DNA of 64,000 nucleotides from Pseudomonadota bacterium (GCA_023398955.1 JAEWRL010000058.1:5707-69706), one strand, 5' to 3'; shown: positions 17,113 through 27,271, counted from the stretch's first letter. Made by a program: numbers and translations. The notes: generated from the letters alone by a model not told the origin.

Positions 17113-18096
17113 ATGGATTTTTTTAACCCCGACGAGTGGCTAACCGCCGAGTTCTGGGCAAACATCTTGCGCGGGACAGTGGAATGGGCGCTGCAGGCAG
17201 TCCCGCGAATTCTCGTGATTCTGGTGCTTGCTGTCGTGCTGCTCAAGCTGCTCGAGTTCGGCTGCCGACGCCTCGCCGCTCGCGCCAGTCACGACAAGGC
17301 CGAGTCGCACGAAGCCAACGCGCGAGAACACAGAAAGCGCACCGAGACTCTCATTGGCATCGTCCACAAAGCGGGCACAGTGACGGTCTGGGCGCTGATC
17401 GTCATGCTCCTTCTGATGCAGGTGGGCGTTAACGTAGCACCGCTCATCGCAGGAGCCGGGATCATCGGACTAGCGGTGGGATTCGGGGCCCAAGAGCTGG
17501 TGCGCGACGTGATCACGGGCTTCTTCATCCTGCTCGAGAACCAGGTACGCAAAGGAGACGTGGCCATCATCAACGGAACGGGCGGACTCGTGGAGAGCAT
17601 TGGGCTTCGAACGATAGTGCTTCGTGACCTATCCGGCGTCGTCCACGTCTTTCAGAACGGCAAAATATCCTCCCTGTCAAACATGACGAAGGAATGGTCC
17701 GCCATGGTCTTCGATGTGGGCGTAGCCTACAAGGAGAACACTGACGTTGTGAGCCAGATAATGAAGGAGGTCGCGGACGAGCTTCAGGCAGATGCGGCTT
17801 ATGGCTCCAAAATCCTCGAACCGATGGAGGTCTTCGGTGTGGATTCCTTCGGCGACAACGCGGTCGTCATCAAGGCAAGGATCAAGACCCATCCGGTCGA
17901 GCAATGGGCCGTGGGTCGCGAGTACAACCGGCGCCTCAAGCTCGCCTTCGACGCGCGAAACATCGAGATTCCGTTCCCTCGTCGCACGCTGTATTGGGGA
18001 GCAGCCAGTGAACCGTTCCAGGTACGCTCGCTCGCTGGTGGCGGTTCAGCCCAGCCTCACCGCTCGGAGAGCCCCAAGCTAGGGCTCGATCGGTAG
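17113..18096 (+). CDS. MscS-family mechanosensitive channel
   Basis: A 327-residue inner-membrane channel protein. There are three membrane segments (about residues 30-50, 93-112 and 115-140), the third with the Gly/Ala-rich pore pattern AGAGIIGLAVGFGAQELVRD. The beta domain contains FFILLENQVRKGDVAIIN, where MscS-like channels have FxxxExxxxVGD. VFQNGKI and SNMTKEWS follow, then an alpha/beta C-terminal domain. It should open under membrane tension and release solutes on osmotic downshift. It is probably a single-gene unit, with a strong hairpin about 30 bases after the stop. Confidence 0.93.
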   Translation: MDFFNPDEWLTAEFWANILRGTVEWALQAVPRILVILVLAVVLLKLLEFGCRRLAARASHDKAESHEANAREHRKRTETLIGIVHKAGTVTVWALIVMLLLMQVGVNVAPLIAGAGIIGLAVGFGAQELVRDVITGFFILLENQVRKGDVAIINGTGGLVESIGLRTIVLRDLSGVVHVFQNGKISSLSNMTKEWSAMVFDVGVAYKENTDVVSQIMKEVADELQADAAYGSKILEPMEVFGVDSFGDNAVVIKARIKTHPVEQWAVGREYNRRLKLAFDARNIEIPFPRRTLYWGAASEPFQVRSLAGGGSAQPHRSESPKLGLDR

Positions 18097-18126
18097 CCTC
18101 ACAGCAAGCATCAGCAGGACGAAGCG

Positions 18127-18164
18127 CGGAAGCCCCGCGCCACGATGCTTGGCGGGGGCTTCCG
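18127..18164. terminator. Bidirectional terminator hairpin
   Basis: Perfect 10-base arms (CGGAAGCCCC / GGGGCTTCCG) with additional GCGCC/GGCG pairing inside. It lies between two convergent genes, the MscS channel and the Cys-rich lipoprotein. Confidence 0.7.
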
Positions 18165-18193
18165 TCGACTGCTTCACGATGTTCGTATGCTGC

Positions 18194-21100
18194 TCAGCTG
18201 CAGATCTTCGCGCTCTCCGAGGACGCGTAGCCAGCGTCCGCGTAGTCGCGGCACGAGCCGTTGCCCGTGCACGTCCCCGAGTCGGTGCAATCCTCGAGAC
18301 ACGTCCCCGTCGCGCCGGAGCTCGAATCCCAGAAAGCGCAGCTCAGACCGGCAGCGCACTGCCCTGCGACACAGGACTGGTAGAGGTCGGAGGGGGGCGC
18401 GCAAGTGCTGAATTCGGGGTAGTTGTAGCCGCGAGTGCCGGCATCGACGCAGACCTCATCGCTCGCACAATCGTCGTTCGATGCGCATGCATCTTGGCAA
18501 CTTCCGCTGCTTGCTCCCGCCCAAGTCTTCGCACACACGAGCCCGTCAGCACACTCACCATCCGTGCAGACGCTGTGTTCACCCGCTGGTGGCACGCATG
18601 TATCGAAGACGGGTGACTCGTAGCCTTGCAGACTCGCCGCAACACAGAGCTGGTCGTCGGTGCACCCAATGGTCGTGTCGCAAGCTATCTTGCACGTCCC
18701 CCAGTCATCCTGTGAGTTCCATTTGGCACACACCAAACCATCACCGCATTGCCCATTGATGCAGCTCTCATTCTCCATGGCAGGGGCCGTGCAGGCGTCG
18801 AAGGTAGGATAGCGGTAGCCGCGAACCTCTGCCGAAACGCAGACCTGCCCGGCTGTGCAGTCACCGCTCGAGCTGCAGTCCGCCAGGCAGGTGCCCCACT
18901 CATCCTCGGAGTTCCATTTGGCGCACAAGAGACCCTCACCGCACTGGCCCTCGATGCAGCCTTCTCCAGCTGCTGCCGGGCGAACGCAGGCACTGAACTC
19001 GGGCGCCACGAGACCCTGGCTCGAAGCATCGAGACAGAGCTCTCCGTCGGCGCAGTCCATTTCCGACTCACACACGCTCGTGCAGGTGCCCCATGCGTCC
19101 GAGGCCATGCGCTTGGCGCAGACTAGCCCAGCTGCACACTCACCATCCTCACATCCCTCGCCGGGTCCGAGGGCGGGGACGCAAGCGAGCAGCTCGACCG
19201 GGTATTGATAGAAGTGGCGGTCGACTCCTGCGCAGATCTCCGCAGCGTCGCAGTCGTCCTTCGTGTCGCAAACAGCGACGCATTTGCCACTAATGTCACC
19301 TTCCCAGTTCTTCGCGCAGGCCAGTCCATCGGCACACTCACCTTCACGGCAGTCAGAGGCCACCGGGAGCGGCTGCCGACATTCGCGCAGCGTTCCAGAG
19401 CACTCCCAATCGTTACAGACAGGCAGGCAGACCTCGCCTCCCGAGCAATCTGAACCATCTTCGCAAGGCTGAGTGCACGTGCCAAAGACGTCCCAGTCGT
19501 TGACCTGAGCGCAGTCGAGACCCGACGCGCACTGACCCTCGACGCAGGCATCACCGCGCTGTGCCTCGCGCCGGCACTCCTTGATCATGTCGGAGCACCC
19601 GAGTTCCGAGCAGAACGACGTACAAACGCTGCCCTGATCGCAGTCGGCGGCGGTCCAACAGGGGGTGACGCAGGTACCGGCCATGTCCCATTGGTTGACC
19701 ATTGCGCAAACGAGCCCTTCGGTGCATTGTCCGGTCGTGCACACCTGACCCTCGTCGGCGCTCGCAGCGCAGACAGCGACACCCTGGTCGGGGCAATTGC
19801 CACCATCGCAGGAATTGACACAAGTCTCGTCGGCATTGCAGTCTGAGGCAGAGCTGCATATCGGACGGCAGATGCGGTCGCCGGCCCCTCCAACAGCGGC
19901 GCAGTCGAGCCCTGCGTCACACTGCCCAGGCAGACAGACCTCGTCCAGGGCAGCGGATTCCAAGCATGTTCCGGTCTCCTGCCAGGCGTCCTCTCGCGCA
20001 CAGGCGAAGCCGACAGCGCATTGCCCAGAGTGGCACGTCTCGCCCAACGCGACCTCAGCGGTGCAGATGAAGAAGGCGGCTTCGCCCTCCGGGCCCCAGA
20101 ATGCCATATAGCCTTCAGCGCGTGCGTCCGTGCAGGCCTCGCCCGCGGCACAGTCGGTCCGACTCTCGCACACGGCGACACACTCACCTGGGTTGGCCCA
20201 GTCATCGGACGCGCATTGGAATCCCGGCAGGCAGTTCACCGAGTCGGACTGCATGAATGAATCGCGACTGCAGCGCTCGCCTTCACCGCAAGCCGCGCAC
20301 GCGCCGCCGCAGTCGACGTCCGTCTCGTCTTGGTCGCGGCTTCCGTTCGTACAGTGGGTCGGCGGCTGCGCGCACACGGTCACTGGAGCCTCGTCCGTTG
20401 ACGGCAGCCAGCCGTGGTCCCAATAGCGATCCAGAACTGGGATACACTGCTCGCCCAGGTTACACCCCTCGTTTGCCCCGGCCTCGCAGGTCGGCTTGCA
20501 GCAGCTCGCCCCATCTTCGCATAACGCAAAGGCGCAGCTCGTCCCCGATTCGCACTGATTGGCATAGGTACAGCGCTCCCCTTGCTCCTTGATGGGAACA
20601 CAGGCGCCAAGTTCGGCGCTGCTTGCGCCATCCTGGGAGAGCTGGGCGACGCAAGCGTGATCAGGTCCACACGACGACGGTTCGCTCGGGTCGCAGGACG
20701 GCTGGCAGCAGGGCGCCTCCGAATCGCACTCGTCGCTGACGGTGCAGGTAAGCCCATCGGAACACCCGCGGCCATCCTGCATGGCGCACGGCTCTCCTCG
20801 TAGACCAAATAGCGCGCAATGCTCGAGGCCTCCTCGGTCGTGCGGCAAGCATGCACCGTCTGCACAGTCCGTCGCCGAACAGGGAGCGGCACAGTACCAG
20901 GGGTTCGCCACGCTCTCGAAGGTGCCATACATCGTCGTGTAGCCCGAGGTGACGCACACCAACCCAGACTCACAGGACGTAGCCACGTTCGCCTCGCACT
21001 CAGCACCAGCGGGGAGCTGGCTGCTGCCAACGGGCTTGGTAACGCAGAACCATCCCTCGCCATCACCGCTGGATGCCCAAAGATCGCCAGCATACGCGCA

Positions 21101-22517
21101 GAGAGCGCTCGGGCCACACGCCTCTGGAGACCCGGGGTCGCAAGCGGTTGCGCAGGTCGTGATGCTCGTGTCGTAGCTTCCCCACTGCACCGCAACGCAG
21201 GTTTCCGAGGCCTCGCACTCGTAGCCATTCCCCATGTACAGCTCCCAGAGGGGGTCGCCCGCTTCCGGCGCCGGTGGTGGCTCTGGCGTGTCGCACGGTT
21301 CTCCAGGAGGGCAACTCGGGACAGTCGCGCCGCAAGGCGAGCCATCGGCACACTGGCCACTACCTAGGTCGCAGACAGAGCCATCAGAACAACCAAACTC
21401 CGGACAGTCCTCACCCGGAGGACACTCCGTGGGCATTGAATCAGGACGTGTCGAGACGGGAATATCCTTGAAGTCTCCTACCCCGCAGAGTGGGACACAG
21501 GTATCCTCGAATCCCCCGGTGCCCGGCACACAGCCACGGGGGCACGCCAGGTCGGGACAGGGGTCACAAGAATCGCCCTCACCGTCGCCATCTGCGTCCT
21601 GCTGGTCGTGGTTTGGTACTGTCGGGCAGTTGTCATCCGCGTTGGCCAGGTCATCTCGGTCTTGGTCGATGATAGCCCACATGTTCGGGACTCCGGCGTT
21701 CGATCCTTTCGAATCCAGGTGACGCCGCAGTTGCGCCATCACCTGCTTCACGGGGAGCCGCTTCATCGCCTCACCAAGGCCGTCGACGGTGCTCTCATCC
21801 AGAGCGCCGTCATCTTCGAGGTCGATGGCGATGCTGTTGATGCGCTCCTGAAGCACGGCCTCGGTCGAGCCCCCGCCCGTGCCAGTCGCGAACTGCACGA
21901 GCACGCTGCTGACTGCCAGGAGGTAGGCGTTGGCAACGGAGTCTCCTCCGGCGACGTTCATCTCCACACCTGATCCGTCGGGCTCGAAACCAGGAGCCGT
22001 GATGCGCAGCGAGCTGACTAGCTCCCCTTCCGCTCGCGCAACCGCATCCGCGAACGGCTCTCCCTCCTTGACGAGCTTCTGGATTCGACGCGCAGTAAGG
22101 TGCGTGAACAGATTGATGTAGGCAGTCTGTGTGCCAGCGTTACTGGGAACGTAGAGGGCGCGCAGCGTGAGCTCGGCGCTCGACAGCTGTCCGGTGATCT
22201 CGTTGTAGTAGAAGCCACTACCTTCGAGCCGAACGGGGCTCGGGACCTCGATGCGCAGATCGAACTCTCCAAGGTCGTTCGTCGTCTCGGTATTGAAGTT
22301 ACGGCCCTGTGGGATTCAAAGAATCGTCGAGCTCGGATACAACGATGGTAGACCCCTTCACGAAGGGCCCCTTTTCCACGGCGCCGCGCAGCTCGTACGC
22401 AGTAGCAAGACTCGCGGGCCCGTCCTCCGATTTGCTGCCGCCGCTTTCGCCGCCCCCGCCGCAGCCTATGGAGATGGCGGCTAGGCCGACCGCCGCTGTT
22501 CGCACCAAGGGGTTCAT
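18194..22517 (-). CDS. Large Cys-rich repeat lipoprotein, interrupted by a +1 frameshift
   Basis: About 1440 codons reconstructed from two frames. The ATG at 22517 follows AGGGAG and opens a lipoprotein signal (TAAVGLAAISIGC). The first frame ends at TAA 22299. The second frame continues the same protein without a stop if one G of GGG 22305-22307 is removed (NPTG / RNFNTETTNDLGEF), down to 18194. After an N-terminal globular region there is a calcium-binding, TSP3-like Asp-rich stretch (DADGDGEGDSCDPC). Then come many Cys-rich modules of about 50-60 residues with a recurring pattern (GQCxxGLVCAK...WGTC...C...DC...CV...G). The protein is predicted to be outer-membrane anchored and held by disulfides; its function is unknown. 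An internal in-frame ATG at 21967 gives a leaderless 1257-residue product, which is unlikely. Confidence 0.8.
22299..22310 (-). other. Frameshift site in the Cys-rich lipoprotein gene
   Basis: Minus strand ACAGGGCCGTAA: the GGG run (22307-22305) holds one base more than needed to join the two frames. Reading ACAGGCCGTAAC instead gives Thr-Gly-Arg-Asn and an open frame of more than 1300 codons. Confidence 0.75.
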
Positions 22518-23195
22518 GACTGCTCCCTGTTGAAGTGGATCGAACACCGTGAAGCGGCCCCCCGGAGCTGGCGACGTTTGCCCGCCGCCGGATGTAGCCA
22601 TTGGATATCAACGGCACGCAGGGCCCCCACTGAAGCCAACTCCCCGGCGATCTCTCACGTTGCTCATTCTGACGGGTGCGAGCCAGCGAAGTGCACGGCT
22701 GTTTCGCGATCCTTCACCTCTCACATGCACGACACGCGCAACCAACCCCGCGACGCGAAACAAGCCACGGGCAGGAGCCACATCGGTTGCACAACTCCTC
22801 CTGCCGTTTGCACTCGAGGCGCACGGAGCAGCTCGTGCTCGGTCGCTACTTCCGGGCTCCGCCGCGTGGGTCTCCGTGTTCTCGATCTGGGACGCCGGGA
22901 TTTGCCCCCAGGGCTCCGCGACCGCCCTCGCTCCGTTGCCGGAGCCAGGCGTCATCCAGGCGACCCCGAGAGCGCAGCGCGACCAACCGCTCTGGATGTC
23001 GGGCCAGCGCGGCAGCTGGCGGCGGTCGGCAGCGCCGATCGCTCGCCCAGGACGCGAACCTTGCCAAGCTGCTGACAGTTCCGGTTCATCGACCAGCACC
23101 GATGAACCGGGATGAAGCACGTGGACTGACTGCGAGGGGAGCGCTAGATTGACGAGCTACGGCGCGTCAGGGCGACGCCGCCACAAGGGGGTAAT
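22518..23195. other. 678-base intergenic region between divergent genes
   Basis: Lies upstream of both the Cys-rich lipoprotein (minus) and the MEDS protein (plus). Possible frames on both strands show no recognisable family. The only structure I see is the long perfect hairpin at 23081-23110. Confidence 0.5.
23081..23110. repeat. Perfect inverted repeat upstream of the MEDS gene
   Basis: CCGGTTCATCG, an 8-base loop, then CGATGAACCGG: eleven paired bases with no mismatch, 85 bases before the MEDS start. There is no T-run, so an operator or RNA hairpin is as likely as a terminator. Confidence 0.6.
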
Positions 23196-23807
23196 GTGCA
23201 CCCTGCAACCGTTCGGGTCGACCTTGGCTTCACTGCGGTGGAGCTGCCAGCCGGCACTCACATCTGCCAAGTCTATACGGATGACTCGGAGCGCGAGAGT
23301 TCGCTGAACGAGTACCTGCTGCGGGGACTCCAAACGCACGAACGCTGCGCGTGCTTCTCGGACAAGACCAGTGCTATCGAGGTAGGCGGATATTTGGACG
23401 CTCGCGGTGTGGCCAGCGGGGATGCCCTGGCGACAGGCGCGCTGCTCGTTTCGGGAGCGAGAGAGGTGTACTTTGCAGGGGACCGTTTTGACCCGGGCCG
23501 CATGCTCGCCCTCCTGCAGGGGTTCTACGAGGCGTCGAAGGCGCAGGGCTTTCGCGCCGCTCGGGTCATTGGAGAAATGGATGCAGCGGTGAACCAAGTC
23601 GCCGGGGGCTCACGACTGATGGAGTACGAGTCGCAGGTCAATTCATTGGTTCGCAACTGCCCACTCAGCGCCGTCTGCCAGTATGACGCGCGGGCGTTCG
23701 ATGGCGCGACCATCATGGACGTGCTCAGTGTGCATCCAATGATGCTGATCCGGGGGGCAGTGGTACATAACCCTTTCTTCGTTCCGCCCGAAGTGCTGCT
23801 CGGATAG
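23196..23807 (+). CDS. MEDS-domain sensor protein
   Basis: A 203-residue protein matching the MEDS (DcmR-type sensory) domain: GTHICQVYTDDSERESSLNEYL near residue 20 and the RecA-like core that follows (FSDKTSAIEVGGYLDARGV...FDPGRMLALLQGFYE...ARVIGEMD). The start is GTG 23196 behind AAGGGGG. It ends 4 bases before the hybrid kinase gene, and MEDS domains are commonly joined to or next to histidine kinases. It is probably the input module of that kinase as a separate polypeptide. The ligand is unknown. Confidence 0.85.
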   Translation: MHPATVRVDLGFTAVELPAGTHICQVYTDDSERESSLNEYLLRGLQTHERCACFSDKTSAIEVGGYLDARGVASGDALATGALLVSGAREVYFAGDRFDPGRMLALLQGFYEASKAQGFRAARVIGEMDAAVNQVAGGSRLMEYESQVNSLVRNCPLSAVCQYDARAFDGATIMDVLSVHPMMLIRGAVVHNPFFVPPEVLLG

Positions 23808-23811
23808 GCTC

Positions 23812-25752
23812 ATGGCGGCGCCATGTCTGGATGCGCGGTTTCTGTCTAGGCTTCTGTTGTTGCAGAGCATGATTGGTCAGTTCGATGATCCGGATGCCAC
23901 AATCGCGTTTGCATGTCGGGGGCTAGAGGAGCTGCCGGGTGCCGCCCGCGTCCGTCACGTCGCTAACTTGGGAGACGCTACTAACCCAACAAGCATCTCT
24001 CGCCCGTTTCCACTGACATTATCCGGTCGCACCTATGGGCACATCCTGGTCGAGTGCAGCAACCAGGATGCGTTTGAACCCTACAATGCCTACGTGGCGA
24101 ACCTGTGCTTCATGTTGACCGTGGTGCTGGATGGCCAACGCCTGCGCCGGATCGAGCTCCTCCGTCGGGAAGAGCTCGAGGTGCGCGTCATGGAGCGCAC
24201 CCGCGAGCTCATGCGGCTCGTGCAGGAACTGGAGATCGCTCGACGACGTGTCGAGGAGCAGCGAGCAAAGGCCGAGCGCTACCTGGAAATGTCGGAGGCG
24301 CTGATCCTGGAGCTCGACTGTTCTGGATGTGTGGCGGTGATTAACCAACGCGGAGCAGAAATCCTCGGGTATTCAGCCCATGCCCTCCACGGCAAGAACT
24401 GGTTCGACATCGCGGTCCCCGAGGAGAAGCGCCACGAGGGCATCGAAGAGTTTCGCCAGGTCATGGCTGGGGTGCGCTCTCTGAGCAAGCGCACCGAAGA
24501 CGAGCTCTTACGAGCCGACGGCACACGACGACGAGTCACGTGGCACAATTCGCTGCGCCTCGGCGGTTCGGGAGAGCCAATCGGGGTTCTGTGCTCAGGG
24601 ATCGACGTGACGGAGCGTACCCGCCTCATGGAGGCAGCGCAGCAGGCAGAGAAGATGAAGTCGCTGGCCGTGCTCGCCGGGGGCATCGCACATGATTTCA
24701 ATAACCTGCTTACGGCACTGTTCGGGCACTTGGAGCTGGCTCGCGACGCGGAAGACGCGGGGGAACTGTCACGCGCCCACATTGTCGACGCGGAGCAGGC
24801 CTTCGCGAGGACCCAAAGCCTTACCCGGCAGCTGCTCACGTTCGCGAAAGGTGGCCACCCGATTCGAAAAGTCGAGCCATTGCCGCCCCTCATTCGCTCG
24901 ACGGTCGAGTTCGCCCTTTCTGGTAGTTCGATTCGCCGAGTCTACGACCTGCCACCCGATTTACACAACTGCTCGGTCGATTCCAACCAGCTGTCGCAGG
25001 TGTTCGAGAACCTGGCAATCAACGCCCTTCAGGCGATGCCCCAAGGCGGTGTGCTGCGCATCGAAGCGCAGAACGTCGAGGTCAATGGAACGGAGGTCCC
25101 CGATCTCGAGATGGGAAGCTACGTGGCCGTAGCCTTCCGCGACGACGGGCCAGGGATCCCCTCCCATATCATGCCGCGCATCTTCGATCCCTTTTTTACG
25201 ACGAAACCACAAGGCACGGGGCTGGGGCTCGCATCGGCGTATTCGATTGCGCGACGTCACGGTGGCCACCTGCAAGCGCGCAGCCCCGGCAAAGGCGCCG
25301 AGTTCCGCATTTACCTTCCGGCCGTCGCCGGCACCCGGGTGTGCACCGCGTCAGTGAGCGGCGAGGCACGACGCGAACACGGTTCTGGGCGAGTCTTGGT
25401 CATGGATGACGAGCCCATGCTCCGCGAGCTGATGACCCGGCAGCTGAAACGTCTCGGGTATGAAGTAGTTGCCGCGAGCGACGGGCAGGAGGCTGTTGAC
25501 CTCGTCCGGCGGGACCCACAGCTGCAGCTCGCCATCTTGGACCTGACGGTGCCGGGCGGGGTCGGAGGTGCGGAAGCCGCCAAAACGCTGCGAGCACTGC
25601 GCCCGAGCATGCTACTCGTAGCCTCCAGCGGGTACTCGGAAGACCCCATTCTGGCGTCACCGAATGACCACGGCTTCGACGAGTCCCTGCGCAAGCCCTT
25701 CCGACTCGACCACCTCGGGACCATACTCCGAACACTGCTAAGCCCAAGCTGA
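23812..25752 (+). CDS. PAS hybrid histidine kinase with C-terminal receiver
   Basis: A 646-residue cytoplasmic kinase. An N-terminal GAF-like region (residues about 10-110) and a coiled coil (about 115-165) precede a PAS domain (EALILELDCSGCVAVINQRG...ILGYS). The HisKA box is AGGIAHDFNNLLTAL with His294, of the NtrB-like HDFNN class. The ATPase has NLAINALQAMPQGG, DDGPGIP and GTGLGLASAYSIARRHGG. The receiver at about 525-646 has the acidic pocket VMDDEP, Asp577 in AILDLTVPGG and Lys in RKPF. It is transcribed with the MEDS gene. The output partner is not in the window; the phosphate may pass to a separate regulator. Confidence 0.92.
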   Translation: MAAPCLDARFLSRLLLLQSMIGQFDDPDATIAFACRGLEELPGAARVRHVANLGDATNPTSISRPFPLTLSGRTYGHILVECSNQDAFEPYNAYVANLCFMLTVVLDGQRLRRIELLRREELEVRVMERTRELMRLVQELEIARRRVEEQRAKAERYLEMSEALILELDCSGCVAVINQRGAEILGYSAHALHGKNWFDIAVPEEKRHEGIEEFRQVMAGVRSLSKRTEDELLRADGTRRRVTWHNSLRLGGSGEPIGVLCSGIDVTERTRLMEAAQQAEKMKSLAVLAGGIAHDFNNLLTALFGHLELARDAEDAGELSRAHIVDAEQAFARTQSLTRQLLTFAKGGHPIRKVEPLPPLIRSTVEFALSGSSIRRVYDLPPDLHNCSVDSNQLSQVFENLAINALQAMPQGGVLRIEAQNVEVNGTEVPDLEMGSYVAVAFRDDGPGIPSHIMPRIFDPFFTTKPQGTGLGLASAYSIARRHGGHLQARSPGKGAEFRIYLPAVAGTRVCTASVSGEARREHGSGRVLVMDDEPMLRELMTRQLKRLGYEVVAASDGQEAVDLVRRDPQLQLAILDLTVPGGVGGAEAAKTLRALRPSMLLVASSGYSEDPILASPNDHGFDESLRKPFRLDHLGTILRTLLSPS

Positions 25753-25813
25753 ACGGATCCAGGCTTGGACGGAAGGCTGGGCTCGTCAGGGATTCGGTGT
25801 CGATGCGCAGCTG

Positions 25814-26149
25814 CTATCGATCCTTTTCGCCGAGGTGCCACCCGTGCCAGCCCTCGGCCTTTGGTCGTGTCGGATCCTGCTCCTGCTCGGCACCGCCAAC
25901 CTCACCTGCAGTATCCAGCCATTCATTGAGCTGACGCTGTATATCCGCCGGGTCGGCCCCTCCTTCCGCCTTGAGCTCCTCATCGAGAGCCTCGAGCCGG
26001 TGAAGCAGCTCCCGCGCCACCGCGGGATTCACGGTTCCTGAACGCGGGGCATTCAGCCTCGCAACCCAAGCCCTCAGCTTGCGCGCCCGCTGCTCTGCAG
26101 GCAGGTGGCCGAGCTCCTGCGTAACCTCTTCCAAGGTCAGATCTCCCAT
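25814..26149 (-). CDS. Small acidic protein of unknown function
   Basis: About 111 residues from ATG 26149 (MGDLTLEEVTQ). I do not recognise the family. It is rich in Glu, Ala and Arg and predicted mostly helical (LRAWVARLNAP; LLHRLEALDEELKAE), with a Gly/Glu/Gln tail and WHGWH near the C-terminus. There is no signal or membrane segment. It follows the YtxH-like gene by 41 bases on the same strand and is probably cotranscribed. It converges with the hybrid kinase gene. Confidence 0.6.
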   Translation of the reverse strand: MGDLTLEEVTQELGHLPAEQRARKLRAWVARLNAPRSGTVNPAVARELLHRLEALDEELKAEGGADPADIQRQLNEWLDTAGEVGGAEQEQDPTRPKAEGWHGWHLGEKDR

Positions 26150-26190
26150 GCTGTTCTTCGTCCTGGTTCGGTCACTTGCCGTCCGCGGAA

Positions 26191-26496
26191 TCATTCAGCG
26201 GCCGCTCCTACGGCTCCTCCATCTACGGCGTCTACGTCCCCCGTCCATTTTCGCCAGCTGCGAGCCAAGCGCGCCCTGGATGCCCCACCAGCTTGCGGGG
26301 CCAACAGCACCCCTACTGCGGCTCCGAGGAGAACTCCCCCCGTGACGAGGCCGACAACCGGAGCCAGGGCAATGCCCTTGTGAACTCCAGCTATCGCACC
26401 GGCAGCGCGACGTATGTTGGCGCTGCTCGCCAGCAGCGGCACCAGCCCCTTGGCCGCAAAGGTAAGATCACGAATGGCACCTGGTGTAACGATCAT
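26191..26496 (-). CDS. YtxH-like small glycine-zipper membrane protein
   Basis: About 101 residues. The ATG at 26496 follows AAGGAGACAAG, a good ribosome site, so the longer upstream reading is rejected. The middle contains one hydrophobic Gly-zipper segment ending GGVLLGAAVGVLLAPQAG, close to the YtxH pattern GxxxGxxxGLLLAPxSG, followed by Arg/Lys. Such proteins are associated with general stress in other bacteria, though their role is poorly known. A sigma-54-like element lies about 70 bases upstream. Confidence 0.7.
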   Translation of the reverse strand: MIVTPGAIRDLTFAAKGLVPLLASSANIRRAAGAIAGVHKGIALAPVVGLVTGGVLLGAAVGVLLAPQAGGASRARLARSWRKWTGDVDAVDGGAVGAAAE

Positions 26497-26566
26497 CTTG
26501 TCTCCTTGTTTGTTGCCCAGCACGAGGCTACGTGGCCTGGCTGCGCATCGCACGAGGAGAGGAAGG

Positions 26567-26582
26567 TGCAAACGGTGGACCA
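26567..26582 (-). promoter_or_regulatory. Candidate sigma-54 promoter, YtxH-like operon
   Basis: Minus strand TGGTCC-ACCGT-TTGCA: two mismatches in the -24 half, exact -12 half. It lies about 70 bases before the ATG at 26496. Confidence 0.42.
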
Positions 26583-26724
26583 GACTTGAATACCCGTCAG
26601 AGCTCGCCACGACACCGACTTCCGCGGAGTGCTTCCGATCCTCAGCTCCCGGTCCGCCACGGCGTGAGGCAACACGCTACGAGACGAATGGCAGCGGAAC
26701 ACGCGCCAGCCGCACCAATGCGGT

Positions 26725-26740
26725 TGGCCCTCCAGTTGCA
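26725..26740 (+). promoter_or_regulatory. Candidate sigma-54 promoter, CBS-ftsH operon
   Basis: Plus strand TGGCCC-TCCAG-TTGCA: one mismatch to TGGCAC-N5-TTGCW. It lies 45 bases before the ATG at 26786 and is divergent from the YtxH-side element. Confidence 0.6.
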
Positions 26741-26785
26741 TGAAAGAATGTGGAAACAAGCTCGCCCACAGAGAGAGGTTGCGCC

Positions 26786-27214
26786 ATGGACAGCCAGGCC
26801 CTGGTCGAACAGCTCATGACTCCGAATCCCTCCACGGTGTCAGCCAATGCGACATTGAGGGACGCCGCCTTCGTCATGGAGAGTAGCGATGTGGGCGCAG
26901 TCGTGGCCCTCAATGAAGATGGAACAATCTTCGGTATCCTTACCGACCGCGACATCGTGGTGAGAGCACTCGCGGCAGGTCGAGATCCTCAATTGACGAC
27001 CGTGGGCGAGGTCTGCAGCCGCGAGCTACTGGCGTTATCGCCGGATCAGACGGTGACCGATGCGGCACGGATCATGGTGGAACATTCCGTCCGCCGCCTG
27101 CCCGTGCTGAAGGGTGGCATACCGGTAGGCATCGTTTCGCTGGGCGATCTCGCGTTGGCGCGAGACCCAGACTCGGCGCTGGGTGCGATCAGCGCCGCAC
27201 CCGCGAACCGGTAG
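26786..27214 (+). CDS. Two-CBS-domain protein
   Basis: A 142-residue protein that is just a CBS pair. CBS1 includes VSANATLRDAAFVMESSDVGAVVAL and GILTDRDIVVRALAAG; CBS2 includes LSPDQTVTDAARIMVEHSVRRLPVL and GIVSLGDLA. Such modules bind adenine nucleotides and report energy state to a partner. The ATG at 26786, behind GAGAGG, is preferred over one 12 codons earlier. It is the first gene of a unit with ftsH, 57 bases downstream. Confidence 0.88.
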   Translation: MDSQALVEQLMTPNPSTVSANATLRDAAFVMESSDVGAVVALNEDGTIFGILTDRDIVVRALAAGRDPQLTTVGEVCSRELLALSPDQTVTDAARIMVEHSVRRLPVLKGGIPVGIVSLGDLALARDPDSALGAISAAPANR

Positions 27215-27271
27215 GGGCAGTTCACCGAACGACCAGCGAGGCGGCTACTGAACACCAACGACGGCGATAAC

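Noticed and set aside
21967..21967. Internal ATG as the real start of the Cys-rich protein
   Set aside because: It lacks a signal peptide, and the upstream sequence continues the same protein in frame up to the frameshift.
22549..23115. Possible genes in the 680-base spacer
   Set aside because: Frames on both strands lack a good start, codon bias and any family likeness.
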